Positions 49,929 to 58,895 of a stretch of 64,000 nucleotides of DNA are shown piece by piece. This DNA comes from Streptomyces cinerochromogenes (GTDB taxonomy: Bacteria; Actinomycetota; Actinomycetes; Streptomycetales; Streptomycetaceae). Position 1 is the first letter of the stretch, and every line of letters starts with the position of its first letter. The notes beneath the pieces were generated by a model that saw only the letters and a list, made by a program, of their open reading frames with translations, searched no databases and was not told where the DNA came from. Location of the stretch: NCBI RefSeq assembly GCF_014648635.1, contig NZ_BMRM01000011.1, positions 62,001 to 126,000 on the forward strand, written 5' to 3'. The position numbers were made by a program, and so were the translations under genes.

Positions 49929-50333
49929 ATGAGAAGGTTCGCCATCCCCGCCCTGGTCGCCGTCGCGGTGCTCGCCTCGGGCGGAACGGCCGCCGCCCGG
50001 GGCGCAGCCGACCAGCCGGGCGGGAGGGGAACGGTCCCACGGGCCGAGGACTACACGTGGGCCGACGGCGCACACGTCGTGATCCCACCCGGCCGGACCG
50101 GCAGTTCCGAAGCCGTCTGCCCACCCGGGCAGGTGCCGACGGGCGGCGGCTACAACGCCTTCGACGGAGGCGTCATCGACCTCATGGTGCGGACGAACTC
50201 GCCCACCTCGGACGGGTGGCACGCGGTGGCCCGGAACACCAGCTCCACGAACACCATCGAGTTCTGGGCCGTGGCCATCTGCGCCCCCGGCACCCAGACC
50301 CAGGCCCCCCGCCCCGCACCGCTCGCCCCGTAA
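49929..50333 (+). CDS. small secreted protein
   Basis: A 134-residue precursor with signal peptide MRRFAIPALVAVAVLASGGT cleaved near AAARG. The mature protein includes SSEAVCPPGQVPTGGGYNAF and IEFWAVAICAPGTQTQ, with two cysteines that probably pair, a pattern seen in small beta-rich streptomycete exoproteins. AGGAAGGG precedes ATG 49929. I do not know its function. The 279 bases upstream contain the MerR-type promoter of the divergent gene and nothing else convincing. Confidence 0.72.
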   Translation: MRRFAIPALVAVAVLASGGTAAARGAADQPGGRGTVPRAEDYTWADGAHVVIPPGRTGSSEAVCPPGQVPTGGGYNAFDGGVIDLMVRTNSPTSDGWHAVARNTSSTNTIEFWAVAICAPGTQTQAPRPAPLAP

Positions 50334-50492
50334 CCCTCCGGACACCGCCGGGAGGACGACGTTCCCGGGCACCTCTCGGACGACGGATCCCGCGTAGGTG
50401 ACGTACCCGGACTTCCCCCACCGTTCCCCCGCCGCGTTCCGGGATCGACGACCTGTTCGGTCCGGGCGACATCCAGCGCGCGGGTGTCCTCG

Positions 50493-52172
50493 TCAGTGAA
50501 CCGCGGGCAGGATCTGGACGGTGTCGCCGACCGCGCGTTCGCCGGCGGCGTCGGACGGGTGGTTGACGAGTGTGCCGTTGACGGCCATCGCGGTGGAGCC
50601 GCCGCCGTCGAGGTTCATCGCCTGCACGGCACCGAGCGACTTCATGAACACGGCGGCCTCGTGGAGGGTGAAGCCCTCGCTGCCGTTCTTCAGCCGTCCG
50701 TCCACCGTCGCGAGGATCAGCCGGCCCCGCTTGTCGATGCCCGCGAGGGTACGCGGCTGACGGACGTTGGCCCAGGCGTACCCGAAGGAGGTGTACTCGG
50801 GGTCGACCACGCCTTCGGCGGCGGCGTCGATGTCGATGCGGCCGTCCTCGACCAGCGTCGGGGCCGCACTGACGAGGGAGTCACCGGCGTCGAGCACGAC
50901 ACGCCGGCCCTCCGCCGTACGGATGACCTCACTGAGCCTGATACGGCCGTACGGCTCGGCGTGCGCCGTCAGCCAGTCGGCCGCCCGGCCGATGCCCTGC
51001 AGCACGTAGCCGCCGTCGGGTACGCGACCGCCGCGCGCGCCGACGGAGACGACCCGGCCGGACGCGTTCAGCACGACCTGCGCTCCGGGACCGGTCGGCA
51101 GGTCGGTCCGGAAGGCGTCGGTGAAGCGGACCATGTCGTCGGCCAGCCGGCAGGTCACGTCCTGCCAGGGCAGTTCGCTGGGCGTGCTGCCGGGACGGCC
51201 GCAGTCCCGGACCGTGCCGGGCACCCGGTTGATGCCCTGAACGCCGTATGCGGCCTTGCCCGCCCGGGCGGTGACGGAGCTGGTCAGGCCGGCGATCCGG
51301 ATGGTGTGGCCGCCGTCCTCGACGAGCAGGGCGGAACGGGAACCGACCGCCATCGACTCCAACTCGCCCTCGTAGGCGCCGATCCCGGACATGGTGCCCG
51401 GCACGCCGTCGCCCGGTGACAGCACGAAGAAGCCGCCGTTGACCCCGACCAGCGAGTTCAGCTTCCGCGCCACCGCGGAGGTCGTCTCCCGCTGCGCCAC
51501 GTTGCCGTCGTGGGTGACCTCGACCCGTCCGTCGAAGGTCTTCGGGTCGACCACCGCCACCTGGACGTTCTCCTGGTCGGCCGGTTCCTGGACGTCGTAT
51601 CCGGTCCAGGACACAGTGGGGTGGAACCCGGCCGTGGTGACCGCCGACGCGGTGGCCTTCGCCTCCTGCTGTGTGGCGAAGCGGCCGACGCGCACCCGGA
51701 ATCCCATCGGCCCGTGCGGTGTGTCGGCGTAGTCCGGCCAGCGCACGCTCTCCACGCGGGGCGTGAGGCCGGCCCGGGTCAGCGCCCGTGCCGTGTCCTC
51801 GGCCCAGGCGCGGGGGGCGACCTCGGCCCAGGTCACGGGCGCGTCCGGATCGTTCGTGGACCACCGGGTGTCGGCCGGGGCCTGCACGGTGACCGTCCAG
51901 GCGTGCTCGGCGCCGGGGTGCCGGAGGACACCGGTGCGGACGGTGACGCCGGGGGCGAGGGTCTGTGTCGTCCAGTGCTCGGTCGCCGTCGTCCGCTGCC
52001 CGGTCGCCGTCGTCCGCTGACCCGTCACCGCGGTGGGGGCGGGGCGCGCCTCCGCCGGGCCGGGCAGCAGGGCCGGGACCGTCAGGGCGAGTACGACGGT
52101 CGTCGCGAGCCTCGTGCGGACGCGAGCGGACCGCCGTTCGGCGTCCCGGACGAGGGGACGACGCATCTCCAT
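50493..52172 (-). CDS. secreted SPOR/phosphodiester glycosidase (NAGPA) family protein
   Basis: A 559-residue exported protein. The signal sequence is RTRLATTVVLALTVPALLPG, followed by a Thr-rich linker with a repeated TGQRTTA. A SPOR-like domain (FRVRVGRFATQQEAKATASA, ~155-190) may bind denuded glycan strands. The catalytic C-terminal domain (~230-559) shows LVGVNGGFFVLSPGDGVPGT, RRVVLDAGDSLVSAAPTLVE and the hallmark AMNLDGGGSTAMAVNG of phosphodiester glycosidases, which remove GlcNAc from phosphodiesters. It probably remodels cell-wall or teichoic-type polymers. ATG 52172 is chosen for GAGGTG. Confidence 0.85.
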   Translation of the reverse strand: MEMRRPLVRDAERRSARVRTRLATTVVLALTVPALLPGPAEARPAPTAVTGQRTTATGQRTTATEHWTTQTLAPGVTVRTGVLRHPGAEHAWTVTVQAPADTRWSTNDPDAPVTWAEVAPRAWAEDTARALTRAGLTPRVESVRWPDYADTPHGPMGFRVRVGRFATQQEAKATASAVTTAGFHPTVSWTGYDVQEPADQENVQVAVVDPKTFDGRVEVTHDGNVAQRETTSAVARKLNSLVGVNGGFFVLSPGDGVPGTMSGIGAYEGELESMAVGSRSALLVEDGGHTIRIAGLTSSVTARAGKAAYGVQGINRVPGTVRDCGRPGSTPSELPWQDVTCRLADDMVRFTDAFRTDLPTGPGAQVVLNASGRVVSVGARGGRVPDGGYVLQGIGRAADWLTAHAEPYGRIRLSEVIRTAEGRRVVLDAGDSLVSAAPTLVEDGRIDIDAAAEGVVDPEYTSFGYAWANVRQPRTLAGIDKRGRLILATVDGRLKNGSEGFTLHEAAVFMKSLGAVQAMNLDGGGSTAMAVNGTLVNHPSDAAGERAVGDTVQILPAVH

Positions 52173-52398
52173 GCACCTCACGATCGGTCGGGGGCGGCCG
52201 GCCGGGCACACCCTTCAGCGGCCCGGAAAGCACACCGTGGCTCCGGAGGCCCACTTCACCCGCCGTAGGTGACGCCCACCGCTGCGCGAACATACGTAAT
52301 CCCAACGGCCGTGTGAACTCGGCAGGGCCTCGGCCGACGGCTTTCGTCCAAGGAGCGTCGGTCTTTGTCCGGGGACCTCTCCCCCGAGCGTTCAGGGT

Positions 52399-52959
52399 CT
52401 AGAGAGCGAGCGTGAGCGCGGCCCCGGCACCGCCCAGCACGAGGGCCACGGCAGCCGCTCCCCAGCCGCCCCTGCCCCACGGGAAGAGGCGGTCGACGGC
52501 CAGCCGGCCCGGACCTACGGCGGCGACGGCCAGGGCCACGGCCGCGATGGACAGGTTGTACTCCACACCGCCGTCCACGTCCCACAGTCCGTGGGCGGCG
52601 GTGACCGTGGCCATCGCGTTGATCATGACGCCGATCAGGGCGGCGGCGGCCAGCGGGGTCAGCAGCCCGAGGGCCAGTCCGAGGCCGCCGAGCAGCTCGG
52701 ACAGGCCTCCGATCAGGGCGAAGAGCTTTCCCGGGCGGAAGCCCAGGGACGCGAAGGCCTTGCCGGTCGCCGTCAGGCCGCTCCCTCCGAAGAGGCCGAA
52801 GACTTTCTGAGCCCCGTGCGCGGCCATGATCAGGCCGACGGTCAGCCGGAGGATCAGCAGACCGCAGTCGGCGGCGGTCACGCGGGGCTCGGCGGCGCCG
52901 GGCTGCGCCGCCGGTGGCTCCGGACGCGTGGAACGGTTCAGGATGCGCTTCATCATCAT
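52399..52959 (-). CDS. DoxX-family membrane protein
   Basis: A 186-residue membrane protein with four helices. LLILRLTVGLIMAAHGAQKV FGLFGG marks DoxX/DoxD-like proteins, as do GGLSELLGGLGLALGLLTPL and VEYNLSIAAVALAVAAVGPG. Family members take part in thiosulfate/quinone redox reactions or resistance to thiol stress. The first of three consecutive ATGs (52959) is best spaced from GGAG. It is divergent from the methyltransferase gene across 293 bases that otherwise show nothing definite. Confidence 0.87.
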   Translation of the reverse strand: MMMKRILNRSTRPEPPAAQPGAAEPRVTAADCGLLILRLTVGLIMAAHGAQKVFGLFGGSGLTATGKAFASLGFRPGKLFALIGGLSELLGGLGLALGLLTPLAAAALIGVMINAMATVTAAHGLWDVDGGVEYNLSIAAVALAVAAVGPGRLAVDRLFPWGRGGWGAAAVALVLGGAGAALTLAL

Positions 52960-53252
52960 GGTCTTGCTCCGGTCGGAACGCCGGAACGGGCGGGACCCCC
53001 AGCTCGGCCGGACACCGAGCGACCGGTCACGGGCCGTCCCCGCGGCGTGGTGGGGCGCCCTCCGTTCCGATCCTTCCGCCGCGGGCGGTGTCCTGCATCC
53101 GGGCGGCGAAGGCCCCGGGCGTGCACGCCGCAGGCACGGTCGGCCGAATCCTGCCGTTCCGCGGGCAGCCGCGCGTCGCCGTGTGCCAGGCTGCCGGGGG
53201 AGCGTCCCGCTTCCCTCGTCCGGACTCGGCTTCACCGCAGGAGGCAGCGAAC

Positions 53253-53993
53253 TTGATCGCCGACGAAGACGCCCTCGGCTGGGACAGCACCGCCGCGGCC
53301 GACGCCTACCGGGGCCGCGACATGACGCTGGCCGAGGCACTGATCTTCCCGGCCGTGCTGGAACGGCTCGCCGGCCGCTCGGGCCCCGACCGGCTGGCTC
53401 TGGACATCGGGTGCGGCACCGGCGCGGTCGCGGCGCTGCTCGCGGGGACCGGCGCGTGGACGGTCCAGGGGCTCGACCCTTCGGCGGACATGCTGGACAT
53501 CGCCCGGGCCGACCGGCCGCACCCCCGCGTGTCGTACCGCCTCTTCGACGGCCGCGGACTCGACTGGCTCGCCGACGCCAGTGTCGATGCCGCCGTGTGC
53601 TGCCTGGTGTACTGCACGGACCCGGACGACGACCGGCTGGCCGGCCTCACCGCCGAGATCCACCGGGTGCTGCGCCCCGGCGCCCCGTACGTCCTGGCGG
53701 ACCTCAACCCGGCGGCGACCGGCGTGGCGTTCTCCACGCTGCGCCACGGCGAGCCGGACACCGTGTACGGCGACGGCGACACCGTGGCCACGCGGCTGCG
53801 GCTGCGCGACGGCTCCACGATGACCAGCACCACGTACTACCGCTCCCTCGAGCGGTACCGGTCCCTGCTCACCGGGGCCGGCTTCCCCTCCCCCCAGGTG
53901 GACCTGCCCACCCTCCCTGCCGAAGGCTCCGCCCACGAGGCGCCGGCGGAGACCAGGACCGCGCCGTACATGGTCCTCACGACCCACGCCTGA
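53253..53993 (+). CDS. class I SAM-dependent methyltransferase
   Basis: A 246-residue methyltransferase. SAM motif I is LALDIGCGTGAVAALLAGTG, motif II region VQGLDPSADMLDIARAD, and motif post-I/III RVLRPGAPYVLADLNPAAT. Methyl acceptor unknown. The start is TTG 53253 preceded by AGGAGG at eight bases; no ATG or GTG in frame has a ribosome site. It converges with a WhiB-type gene. Confidence 0.85.
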   Translation: MIADEDALGWDSTAAADAYRGRDMTLAEALIFPAVLERLAGRSGPDRLALDIGCGTGAVAALLAGTGAWTVQGLDPSADMLDIARADRPHPRVSYRLFDGRGLDWLADASVDAAVCCLVYCTDPDDDRLAGLTAEIHRVLRPGAPYVLADLNPAATGVAFSTLRHGEPDTVYGDGDTVATRLRLRDGSTMTSTTYYRSLERYRSLLTGAGFPSPQVDLPTLPAEGSAHEAPAETRTAPYMVLTTHA

Positions 53994-54002
53994 CCCGACG
54001 GA

Positions 54003-54284
54003 CTACACGCGGTCGGCGGCGGGGGCGGCCGAGGTGGTCCGGCGTTCGGCCTCGGTGTGGCCGCCCCACACGCCGTACCGCTGGTCGGACGCGGCGGCGA
54101 AGCTGCCGCACGGGACGCGTACCGGGCAGCGCCGGCAGATCTCCTGCGCTCGGTGCTCGCGCCGCCGACGGGCCTTGCCCCGCTCACCGGGCGGTGAGAA
54201 GAACACCGAGCTGTCCATACCCCGGCAGGCGGCCTCGGTCTGCCATTCCCAGGCGCGCAGCAGCGGTGTGAGCCGGGTCGTCAT
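54003..54284 (-). CDS. WhiB-family iron-sulfur regulator
   Basis: A 93-residue Wbl protein. Four [4Fe-4S] ligands are C20, C50, C53 and C59 in the CxxC spacing EICRRCPVRVPC, followed by the turn GVWGG and a C-terminal TEAERR region. Wbl proteins bind sigma factor region 4 and tune transcription in development, redox stress or drug resistance. The position of the first Cys after EWQTEAA and DSSVFFSP is standard. The paralogue it corresponds to cannot be named from sequence alone. Confidence 0.92.
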   Translation of the reverse strand: MTTRLTPLLRAWEWQTEAACRGMDSSVFFSPPGERGKARRRREHRAQEICRRCPVRVPCGSFAAASDQRYGVWGGHTEAERRTTSAAPAADRV

Positions 54285-54329
54285 CGGTCTGTCCGTTCCT
54301 CTCGGTTCGTGGTGGTCGTGCGGTGACGG

Positions 54330-55043
54330 TCAGCCGACCGCGTGGACGGCGTCGCGGATGAGCCGCGCGACGGCCGTGGGCTGGGAGAGGGCGACGGCGT
54401 GCGAGGCGCCGTCGATCTCCACGACGCACGCCCCGGCCCGCGCGGCGCCGAAGCGCTCGACGTCCGGTGCGATCGTCCGGTCCGCGCCCGCCACCAGCGC
54501 CCAGGAGGGCCTGGCCCGCCAGGCGGCCGCGGTAGCCTTCTCCTCGAACGCGGCCTCGGCCAGCGGGTGTTGGCAGCAGGCCAGCACCCTGGCGACCGGC
54601 GCGGAGACATCGGCGGCGAACACCGCCGGGTACGCGTCCTCGGTGAGGCCGACCTCGACGACCTCGCCGCCTGCGGGATCCCGGTACGTCCACCGCCGGA
54701 GGTTGCCCACCAGCTCGGTGGCCGGGAAGCGCCCTTGCAGCTCGCTCAGGCTCTCGCCCACCTCCGGCACGTAGGCGGCGACGTAGACCAGGCCGACGAC
54801 GTTGTCGGCGGTACCGGCCACGGTGATCACGGCGCCGCCGTAGGCGTGCCCGACCAGGACGACGGGGCCGTCGATCCGGGCGGCCACCGAGGCGATGTGC
54901 GCGGCGTCGGAGGCGAGGCCGCGCAGCGGGTTGGGCGGGGCGAGAACAGGGATGCCGTGGCTGTGCAACTCGGCCACGACACCGAACCAGAGCGCGGTGT
55001 CGGCGAAGGCTCCGTGGACCAGGACGACGGTGGGGGTGGGCAT
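54330..55043 (-). CDS. alpha/beta hydrolase lacking the nucleophilic Ser
   Basis: A 237-residue alpha/beta-hydrolase fold protein (VVLVHGAFADTALWFGVVAE, then PPNPLRGLASDAAHIASVAA), of the type related to plant methylesterases. The nucleophile elbow reads VGHAYGG: Ala67 stands where Ser is expected (GCC codon). The C-terminal His region DGASHAVALSQPTAVA is intact. It may be a non-hydrolytic member, such as a lyase or cofactor-free dioxygenase-like enzyme, or inactive. ATG 55043 follows GGAAGG. The AraC gene lies upstream on the same strand. Confidence 0.82.
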   Translation of the reverse strand: MPTPTVVLVHGAFADTALWFGVVAELHSHGIPVLAPPNPLRGLASDAAHIASVAARIDGPVVLVGHAYGGAVITVAGTADNVVGLVYVAAYVPEVGESLSELQGRFPATELVGNLRRWTYRDPAGGEVVEVGLTEDAYPAVFAADVSAPVARVLACCQHPLAEAAFEEKATAAAWRARPSWALVAGADRTIAPDVERFGAARAGACVVEIDGASHAVALSQPTAVARLIRDAVHAVG

Positions 55044-55283
55044 GGCGGGTTTCCTTCCCGGTACGCGGGCCGGCGCCGGGCGGGGGCTCGGCCGGCGGGT
55101 CCGAAGGCGGCCCGCCCGCCGGTGCCGGCGCGGGGACGGGCGCGGTGCCGGAGCCGGAGTCGGTCCCGGAACCGAAGCCGGTGCCGGGGCCGGGGCCGGG
55201 GCCGGTGCCTTCGATGGTTGCTGCGACTGCGGTGGTCCGACCGGCGGTCGGCCCAGGAGTCGGTGGTCCGCCCGGAGGTCGGC

Positions 55284-56120
55284 TCAGGAGTCGGTGGTCG
55301 CGGTGGCCTGCCACTCGCTGGGCGAGAGGCCGTAGGTCTGCCTGAAGAGGCGGCTGAAGTGGGACGGGCTGGCGAAGCCCCAGCTGTGCGCGACGGAGGC
55401 CACCGTACGGCGCCTGCCGCGCAGTTCGGCACGGCAGGCGTCGAGTCTGCGCTGCCGTGTCCAGGCGCCGACGGTGGTGCCGGCGGCCTGGAAGAGCTTG
55501 TGCAGGTAGCGCACCGATATGTGGTGGGCGCGGGCGATCGACTCGGGCGACAGGTCCGGGTCCATGAGGTTGTCCTGGATGTGGCGCTGGATGCGCGCCA
55601 GCATCTCGTTGCCCGCGGGGGCGGACCGTGTGCCGTGTTCCTGGAGGACCTCGCCGACCAGCAGTGCCACGAGGTCGGCCGTGTTCAGGGCGAGGCGGCG
55701 GCCGCCGGTGAGGCGTTGCCGGCCCGGCGTCCGGGCCAGGGCGGTCAGGAACTGGGACACCAGCGAGGCCAGGCCGCTGCGGCCGCTGAGGCACGTGTGC
55801 GGCACCTCGCGCAGGTCGGCGGCCGACGCGTCCAGCAGGCCGAGGGGGATCCGGAAGCGGGCCAGTTCCTCGCCGTGGGAGAGGAAACCGGCGCGGGAGG
55901 TGCCGCCGATGACGAGATCTCCGGGCTCCATGCGCAGGGCGGAGTCGTGGTTGAAAAGCACCGGTCCGTCGGAGACGTTGACGGCGAGATAAAGGTGGTC
56001 GTCGTCGCCGGAGGCCGGCCACGGCAGAATGATGAAAGGGCCTGAATCATTTCCCGTGGCCGTACCGGACGGTGTCTTCCGGAGTGTTTCGGGCATGGGG
56101 AAGGTGGTCGACCGGGTCAC
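55284..56120 (-). CDS. AraC-family transcriptional regulator
   Basis: A 278-residue regulator. The N-terminal ~150 residues form a cupin-like effector domain (DDHLYLAVNVSDGPVLFNHD, GDLVIGGTSRAGFLSHGEEL). The C-terminal double helix-turn-helix begins about residue 175 (IQRHIQDNLMDPDLSPESIA, RAHHISVRYLHKLFQAAGTT) and ends SHFSRLFRQTYGLSPSEWQA. GTG 56120 has GGGAG six bases upstream, whereas ATG 56096 has none. It sits between two alpha/beta hydrolase genes on the same strand and may regulate them. Confidence 0.9.
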   Translation of the reverse strand: MTRSTTFPMPETLRKTPSGTATGNDSGPFIILPWPASGDDDHLYLAVNVSDGPVLFNHDSALRMEPGDLVIGGTSRAGFLSHGEELARFRIPLGLLDASAADLREVPHTCLSGRSGLASLVSQFLTALARTPGRQRLTGGRRLALNTADLVALLVGEVLQEHGTRSAPAGNEMLARIQRHIQDNLMDPDLSPESIARAHHISVRYLHKLFQAAGTTVGAWTRQRRLDACRAELRGRRRTVASVAHSWGFASPSHFSRLFRQTYGLSPSEWQATATTDS

Positions 56121-56179
56121 GTCGAACTCCCGTCGTTTCTTTTGTGCTTGTTCAGCTGTGGTCTGTCGGATCTCGAGGT

Positions 56180-57031
56180 TCAGTTCGTCGTCGAACCGAG
56201 GAAGGTGCCGACCACCTCGTTGAAGGCCGGCGGATTCTCCAGGAAGGGGAAGTGCGAGTTGGCCACCGTGGCCGGGAAGACGTGCAGCCGCGCGCCGGGG
56301 ATGCGGTCGGCGATGTACTGCTGCGACCGCGGGTCCACATGGCTGCCTTCGCATCCGATGACCAGCGTCGGCACATCGACGCGGGGCAGCACGTCCCGCC
56401 AGTCCTGGGCGCAGTGGTCGAAGAGCAGGGGCACACCGGCGTGGGCCGGGGTGAACGCGATCTGCTCGGCGACGAAGGCGAGGAGCGCGGGGTCGGGTTC
56501 GCCGGAGAACATGCCGCGGACGAACTCGTACCGCGCCTGCTCACCGCGCGGACCGGCGAGTTCCGCGCCGAGCGCGACAAGGCCCGCCACATCGAAGATG
56601 GCACCCGACTGCTGTTGTTGGTCGACCGACATCCACGGCACGGCGGCGACGGCGGCGGGCTGGTCCACGGCGACGAAGCGGCGGATGCGGCCGGAGCCGT
56701 ACTGGTCGAGGAAGCTCCACCACACGGAGGTCCCCATCGACCAGCCGAGCGCGTCGAACCGTTCGAGGCCCAGATGGTCGACGAGGTCCAGGACGTCGGC
56801 GGCCAAGCGGGCGATGCGATAGCCGTGGTGCGGCTTGTCGGACAGCCCGTGCCCCCGGAAGTCCAGGGTGATGACGCGGTGTTCGGGCGCCAGCCCGCGC
56901 AGCTGGTGGCGGAACATCTCCTGTGTCTGCCCCCAGCCGTGCAGCATGACCAGAGGGAATCCCTCTCCCCCACTGTCCCGGTACACCAGACGCGCACCGT
57001 CACCGGTCGTCAGTTCGCCCACGGCCCCCAC
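56180..57031 (-). CDS. alpha/beta hydrolase (haloperoxidase/esterase-like)
   Basis: A 283-residue alpha/beta hydrolase. The oxyanion loop is VMLHGWGQTQEMFRHQL, the nucleophile Ser98 in LGWSMGTS, and TLDFRGHGLSDKP is typical of non-haem haloperoxidase-like esterases and dehalogenases. The acid is probably Asp in EGSHVDPRSQ, and His in ANSHFPFLENP. GTG 57031 with AGGAG at eight bases is preferred to GTG 57049. It precedes the AraC gene on the same strand by 59 bases. Substrate unknown. Confidence 0.85.
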   Translation of the reverse strand: MGAVGELTTGDGARLVYRDSGGEGFPLVMLHGWGQTQEMFRHQLRGLAPEHRVITLDFRGHGLSDKPHHGYRIARLAADVLDLVDHLGLERFDALGWSMGTSVWWSFLDQYGSGRIRRFVAVDQPAAVAAVPWMSVDQQQQSGAIFDVAGLVALGAELAGPRGEQARYEFVRGMFSGEPDPALLAFVAEQIAFTPAHAGVPLLFDHCAQDWRDVLPRVDVPTLVIGCEGSHVDPRSQQYIADRIPGARLHVFPATVANSHFPFLENPPAFNEVVGTFLGSTTN

Positions 57032-57267
57032 TCCGCTTTCTCCTCGCACTGTGCGGAGCCGACGTCATGGGCGACTCCTGCATAACGGAATTCTGTGTCG
57101 CCCGGCTCTTCGCGCACCACCGCGCTCCGTAGGGATCGGCCGGGGAAATCTTCGTCAATCTGTCGGGGCCGGTTCCGCGCCCCGGCATCGCGTAGCAAAC
57201 AGCCGCCGCGCGTTTCGTCAGTCTGTAGCGCGGGCCGGTCCCGGCTCCCGGGGCGGCATGACGCGGG

Positions 57268-58518
57268 TCACACGGCGGACGGGTCGGCCTGTGCCTGGAG
57301 CAGTGCACGCGTGCGCAGGCCCAGGTGCAGGACCAGGCGGTCGTCACCGCTGTCCAGGTCGAGGCCGGTGATCTCCTGTATCTGGCGCAGCCGGTAGTAG
57401 AGCGAGGTCCGGTGGATCTGGAGGGCCTCCGCCGTGCGCGGGACCGATCCGGCGTTTTCGAGGAAGCACCGCAGGGTGTCCTCCAGGCGCTGTCCGACGG
57501 GGCTGTCCAGCAGCAGGCGCAGCGGTCCGGGCAGCAGCGACGGGTTCAGGGCGTCGTCGGGAAGCTGGAGGAGTACGGCGAGTTCGCCGAGCGACTCCCA
57601 CGCGCCGATGCCCTTGAGGTGGGGCAGCCGGCGGGCCGCGCGAGCCGCGACCAGCGCCTGCGTGTGCGAGGTCCAGGCGTCGGCCAGGCCGTCCTGGCCG
57701 CCGCCGATGCCGACGACGGGGGCGGCCGAGGCGTCCAGGTAGGCGGCGAGCGCCTCCCGGACGGTCGTGGCCTGGTCCGCCAGCTCCTGCGCCGTCAGGG
57801 GCCGGGCCGAGACCTGCACGAGGACCGCACCGTCCGGTGTGACCCCCATGACGCCGTCCGACGAGCGGGTGCGCAGGAAACGCTCCAGGGCGGCGCGCAG
57901 CGCCAGCTCCACCTGGCCGGGCGGCTCCACCGAGCGCGCCACCTGGACCGCGCTCACCACGGCGTGCGGGGCGTCGGGCAGCAGGCCGCCGTCGATGAGC
58001 TGCCGGCGGGCCCCGGTACGGGCCGCCTCACTGGTGCCGAACAGGGCGTCCAGTGTCGCCGGCAGGTCCAGCTCGCCGGTGTCGGCGGCCAGTTGGTCCG
58101 CGCGGAGCTGGGCGGTGATCGCCGGCACGGCCTGGGCGACGGTGTCGGCCTCCTCGTGCGTCAGGGTGCCGTCCGGCGCGACGACCATGAGCAAGCCGAG
58201 CAGTTCCCCGCGCTCGCGCAGCGGCACGCAGTAGCGGGTGAGCAGTCCGAGGTCGTCGCGGCCCTGCACGAAGTCCGGTTTCGGCCAGCGGGCCACGCCC
58301 TGGTCGAGGACGTACCGGATGATCTCGTCGTCGGCCCGGCCCTGGAGCAGGCTGCGGATACGGACCGGGTCCGCGTCCCCGAAGTGCTGGCTGGAGCAGA
58401 TCAGCCGCACCAGGGGGTCGTCGACGACCACGGACCGCTTCAGTCGCGCCGCGAGCTCCTCGATCAGTTGCTGCAGTGCGTCGCTGCCCACCCGGATCCG
58501 CCGGCGCCGCTCGACCAT
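57268..58518 (-). CDS. PucR/CdaR-type transcriptional regulator
   Basis: A 416-residue regulator. A GAF-like N-terminal domain (DDPLVRLICSSQHFGDADPV through LLGLLMVVAPDGTLTHEEAD) is followed by a GGDEF-like central region and the C-terminal PucR helix-turn-helix (LEDTLRCFLENAGSVPRTAE, ALQIHRTSLYYRLRQIQEIT, GLDLDSGDDRLVLHLGLR). Such proteins sense metabolites and control catabolic genes. AGGAGG precedes ATG 58518. Paired GTGCAC palindromes in its upstream region may be its binding sites. Confidence 0.9.
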   Translation of the reverse strand: MVERRRRIRVGSDALQQLIEELAARLKRSVVVDDPLVRLICSSQHFGDADPVRIRSLLQGRADDEIIRYVLDQGVARWPKPDFVQGRDDLGLLTRYCVPLRERGELLGLLMVVAPDGTLTHEEADTVAQAVPAITAQLRADQLAADTGELDLPATLDALFGTSEAARTGARRQLIDGGLLPDAPHAVVSAVQVARSVEPPGQVELALRAALERFLRTRSSDGVMGVTPDGAVLVQVSARPLTAQELADQATTVREALAAYLDASAAPVVGIGGGQDGLADAWTSHTQALVAARAARRLPHLKGIGAWESLGELAVLLQLPDDALNPSLLPGPLRLLLDSPVGQRLEDTLRCFLENAGSVPRTAEALQIHRTSLYYRLRQIQEITGLDLDSGDDRLVLHLGLRTRALLQAQADPSAV

Positions 58519-58697
58519 GGTGATTCCCTCCTTCGAACCCGGCCTTTCTACAAGGCGTGAAAGACACGGTCCACTTCTTCGACAAGGCGCGGACGGCCGC
58601 GTCACCTGCGCGAAACACACCAGGTCGCGGCGGTGAGGAGGCCGATGACCGCGCCGGCGGCACGCGGGGGCCGGAAACGCCCCGCAATCGCCTGTCC

Positions 58698-58803
58698 GTG
58701 CACGGGTATGCGTCCCCGAGTGCACGAAGTGGTCTGTTCTCTTGCCTCGGCGCGGCTGTCGGCACCCGGGCAGCTGTGCACTCTCGGCATCATGTCGGTG
58801 CAC
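58698..58803. promoter_or_regulatory. four GTGCAC palindromes in two 22-base pairs
   Basis: The 377-base spacer 58519-58895 between divergent genes contains GTGCAC at 58698, 58720, 58776 and 58798. Each pair is 22 bases apart, start to start (two helical turns), and the pairs are 78 bases apart. No gene in the spacer is convincing. Regular phasing suggests a cooperative operator for the PucR-type regulator or for the conflict operon on the other side. Confidence 0.5.
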
Positions 58804-58895
58804 TCACAGAACACCGGGACAGGGGGGACGACGTCCGATTAGGCTGGCCGCCTCCACAGCAGACGCACTGAGGGAAGCGACGGGGCGGCGCACTC

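Noticed and set aside
58602..58814. 70-codon minus-strand ORF in the PucR/trypco1 spacer
   Set aside because: No ribosome site, atypical codon pattern and it covers the phased GTGCAC sites; more likely regulatory DNA.
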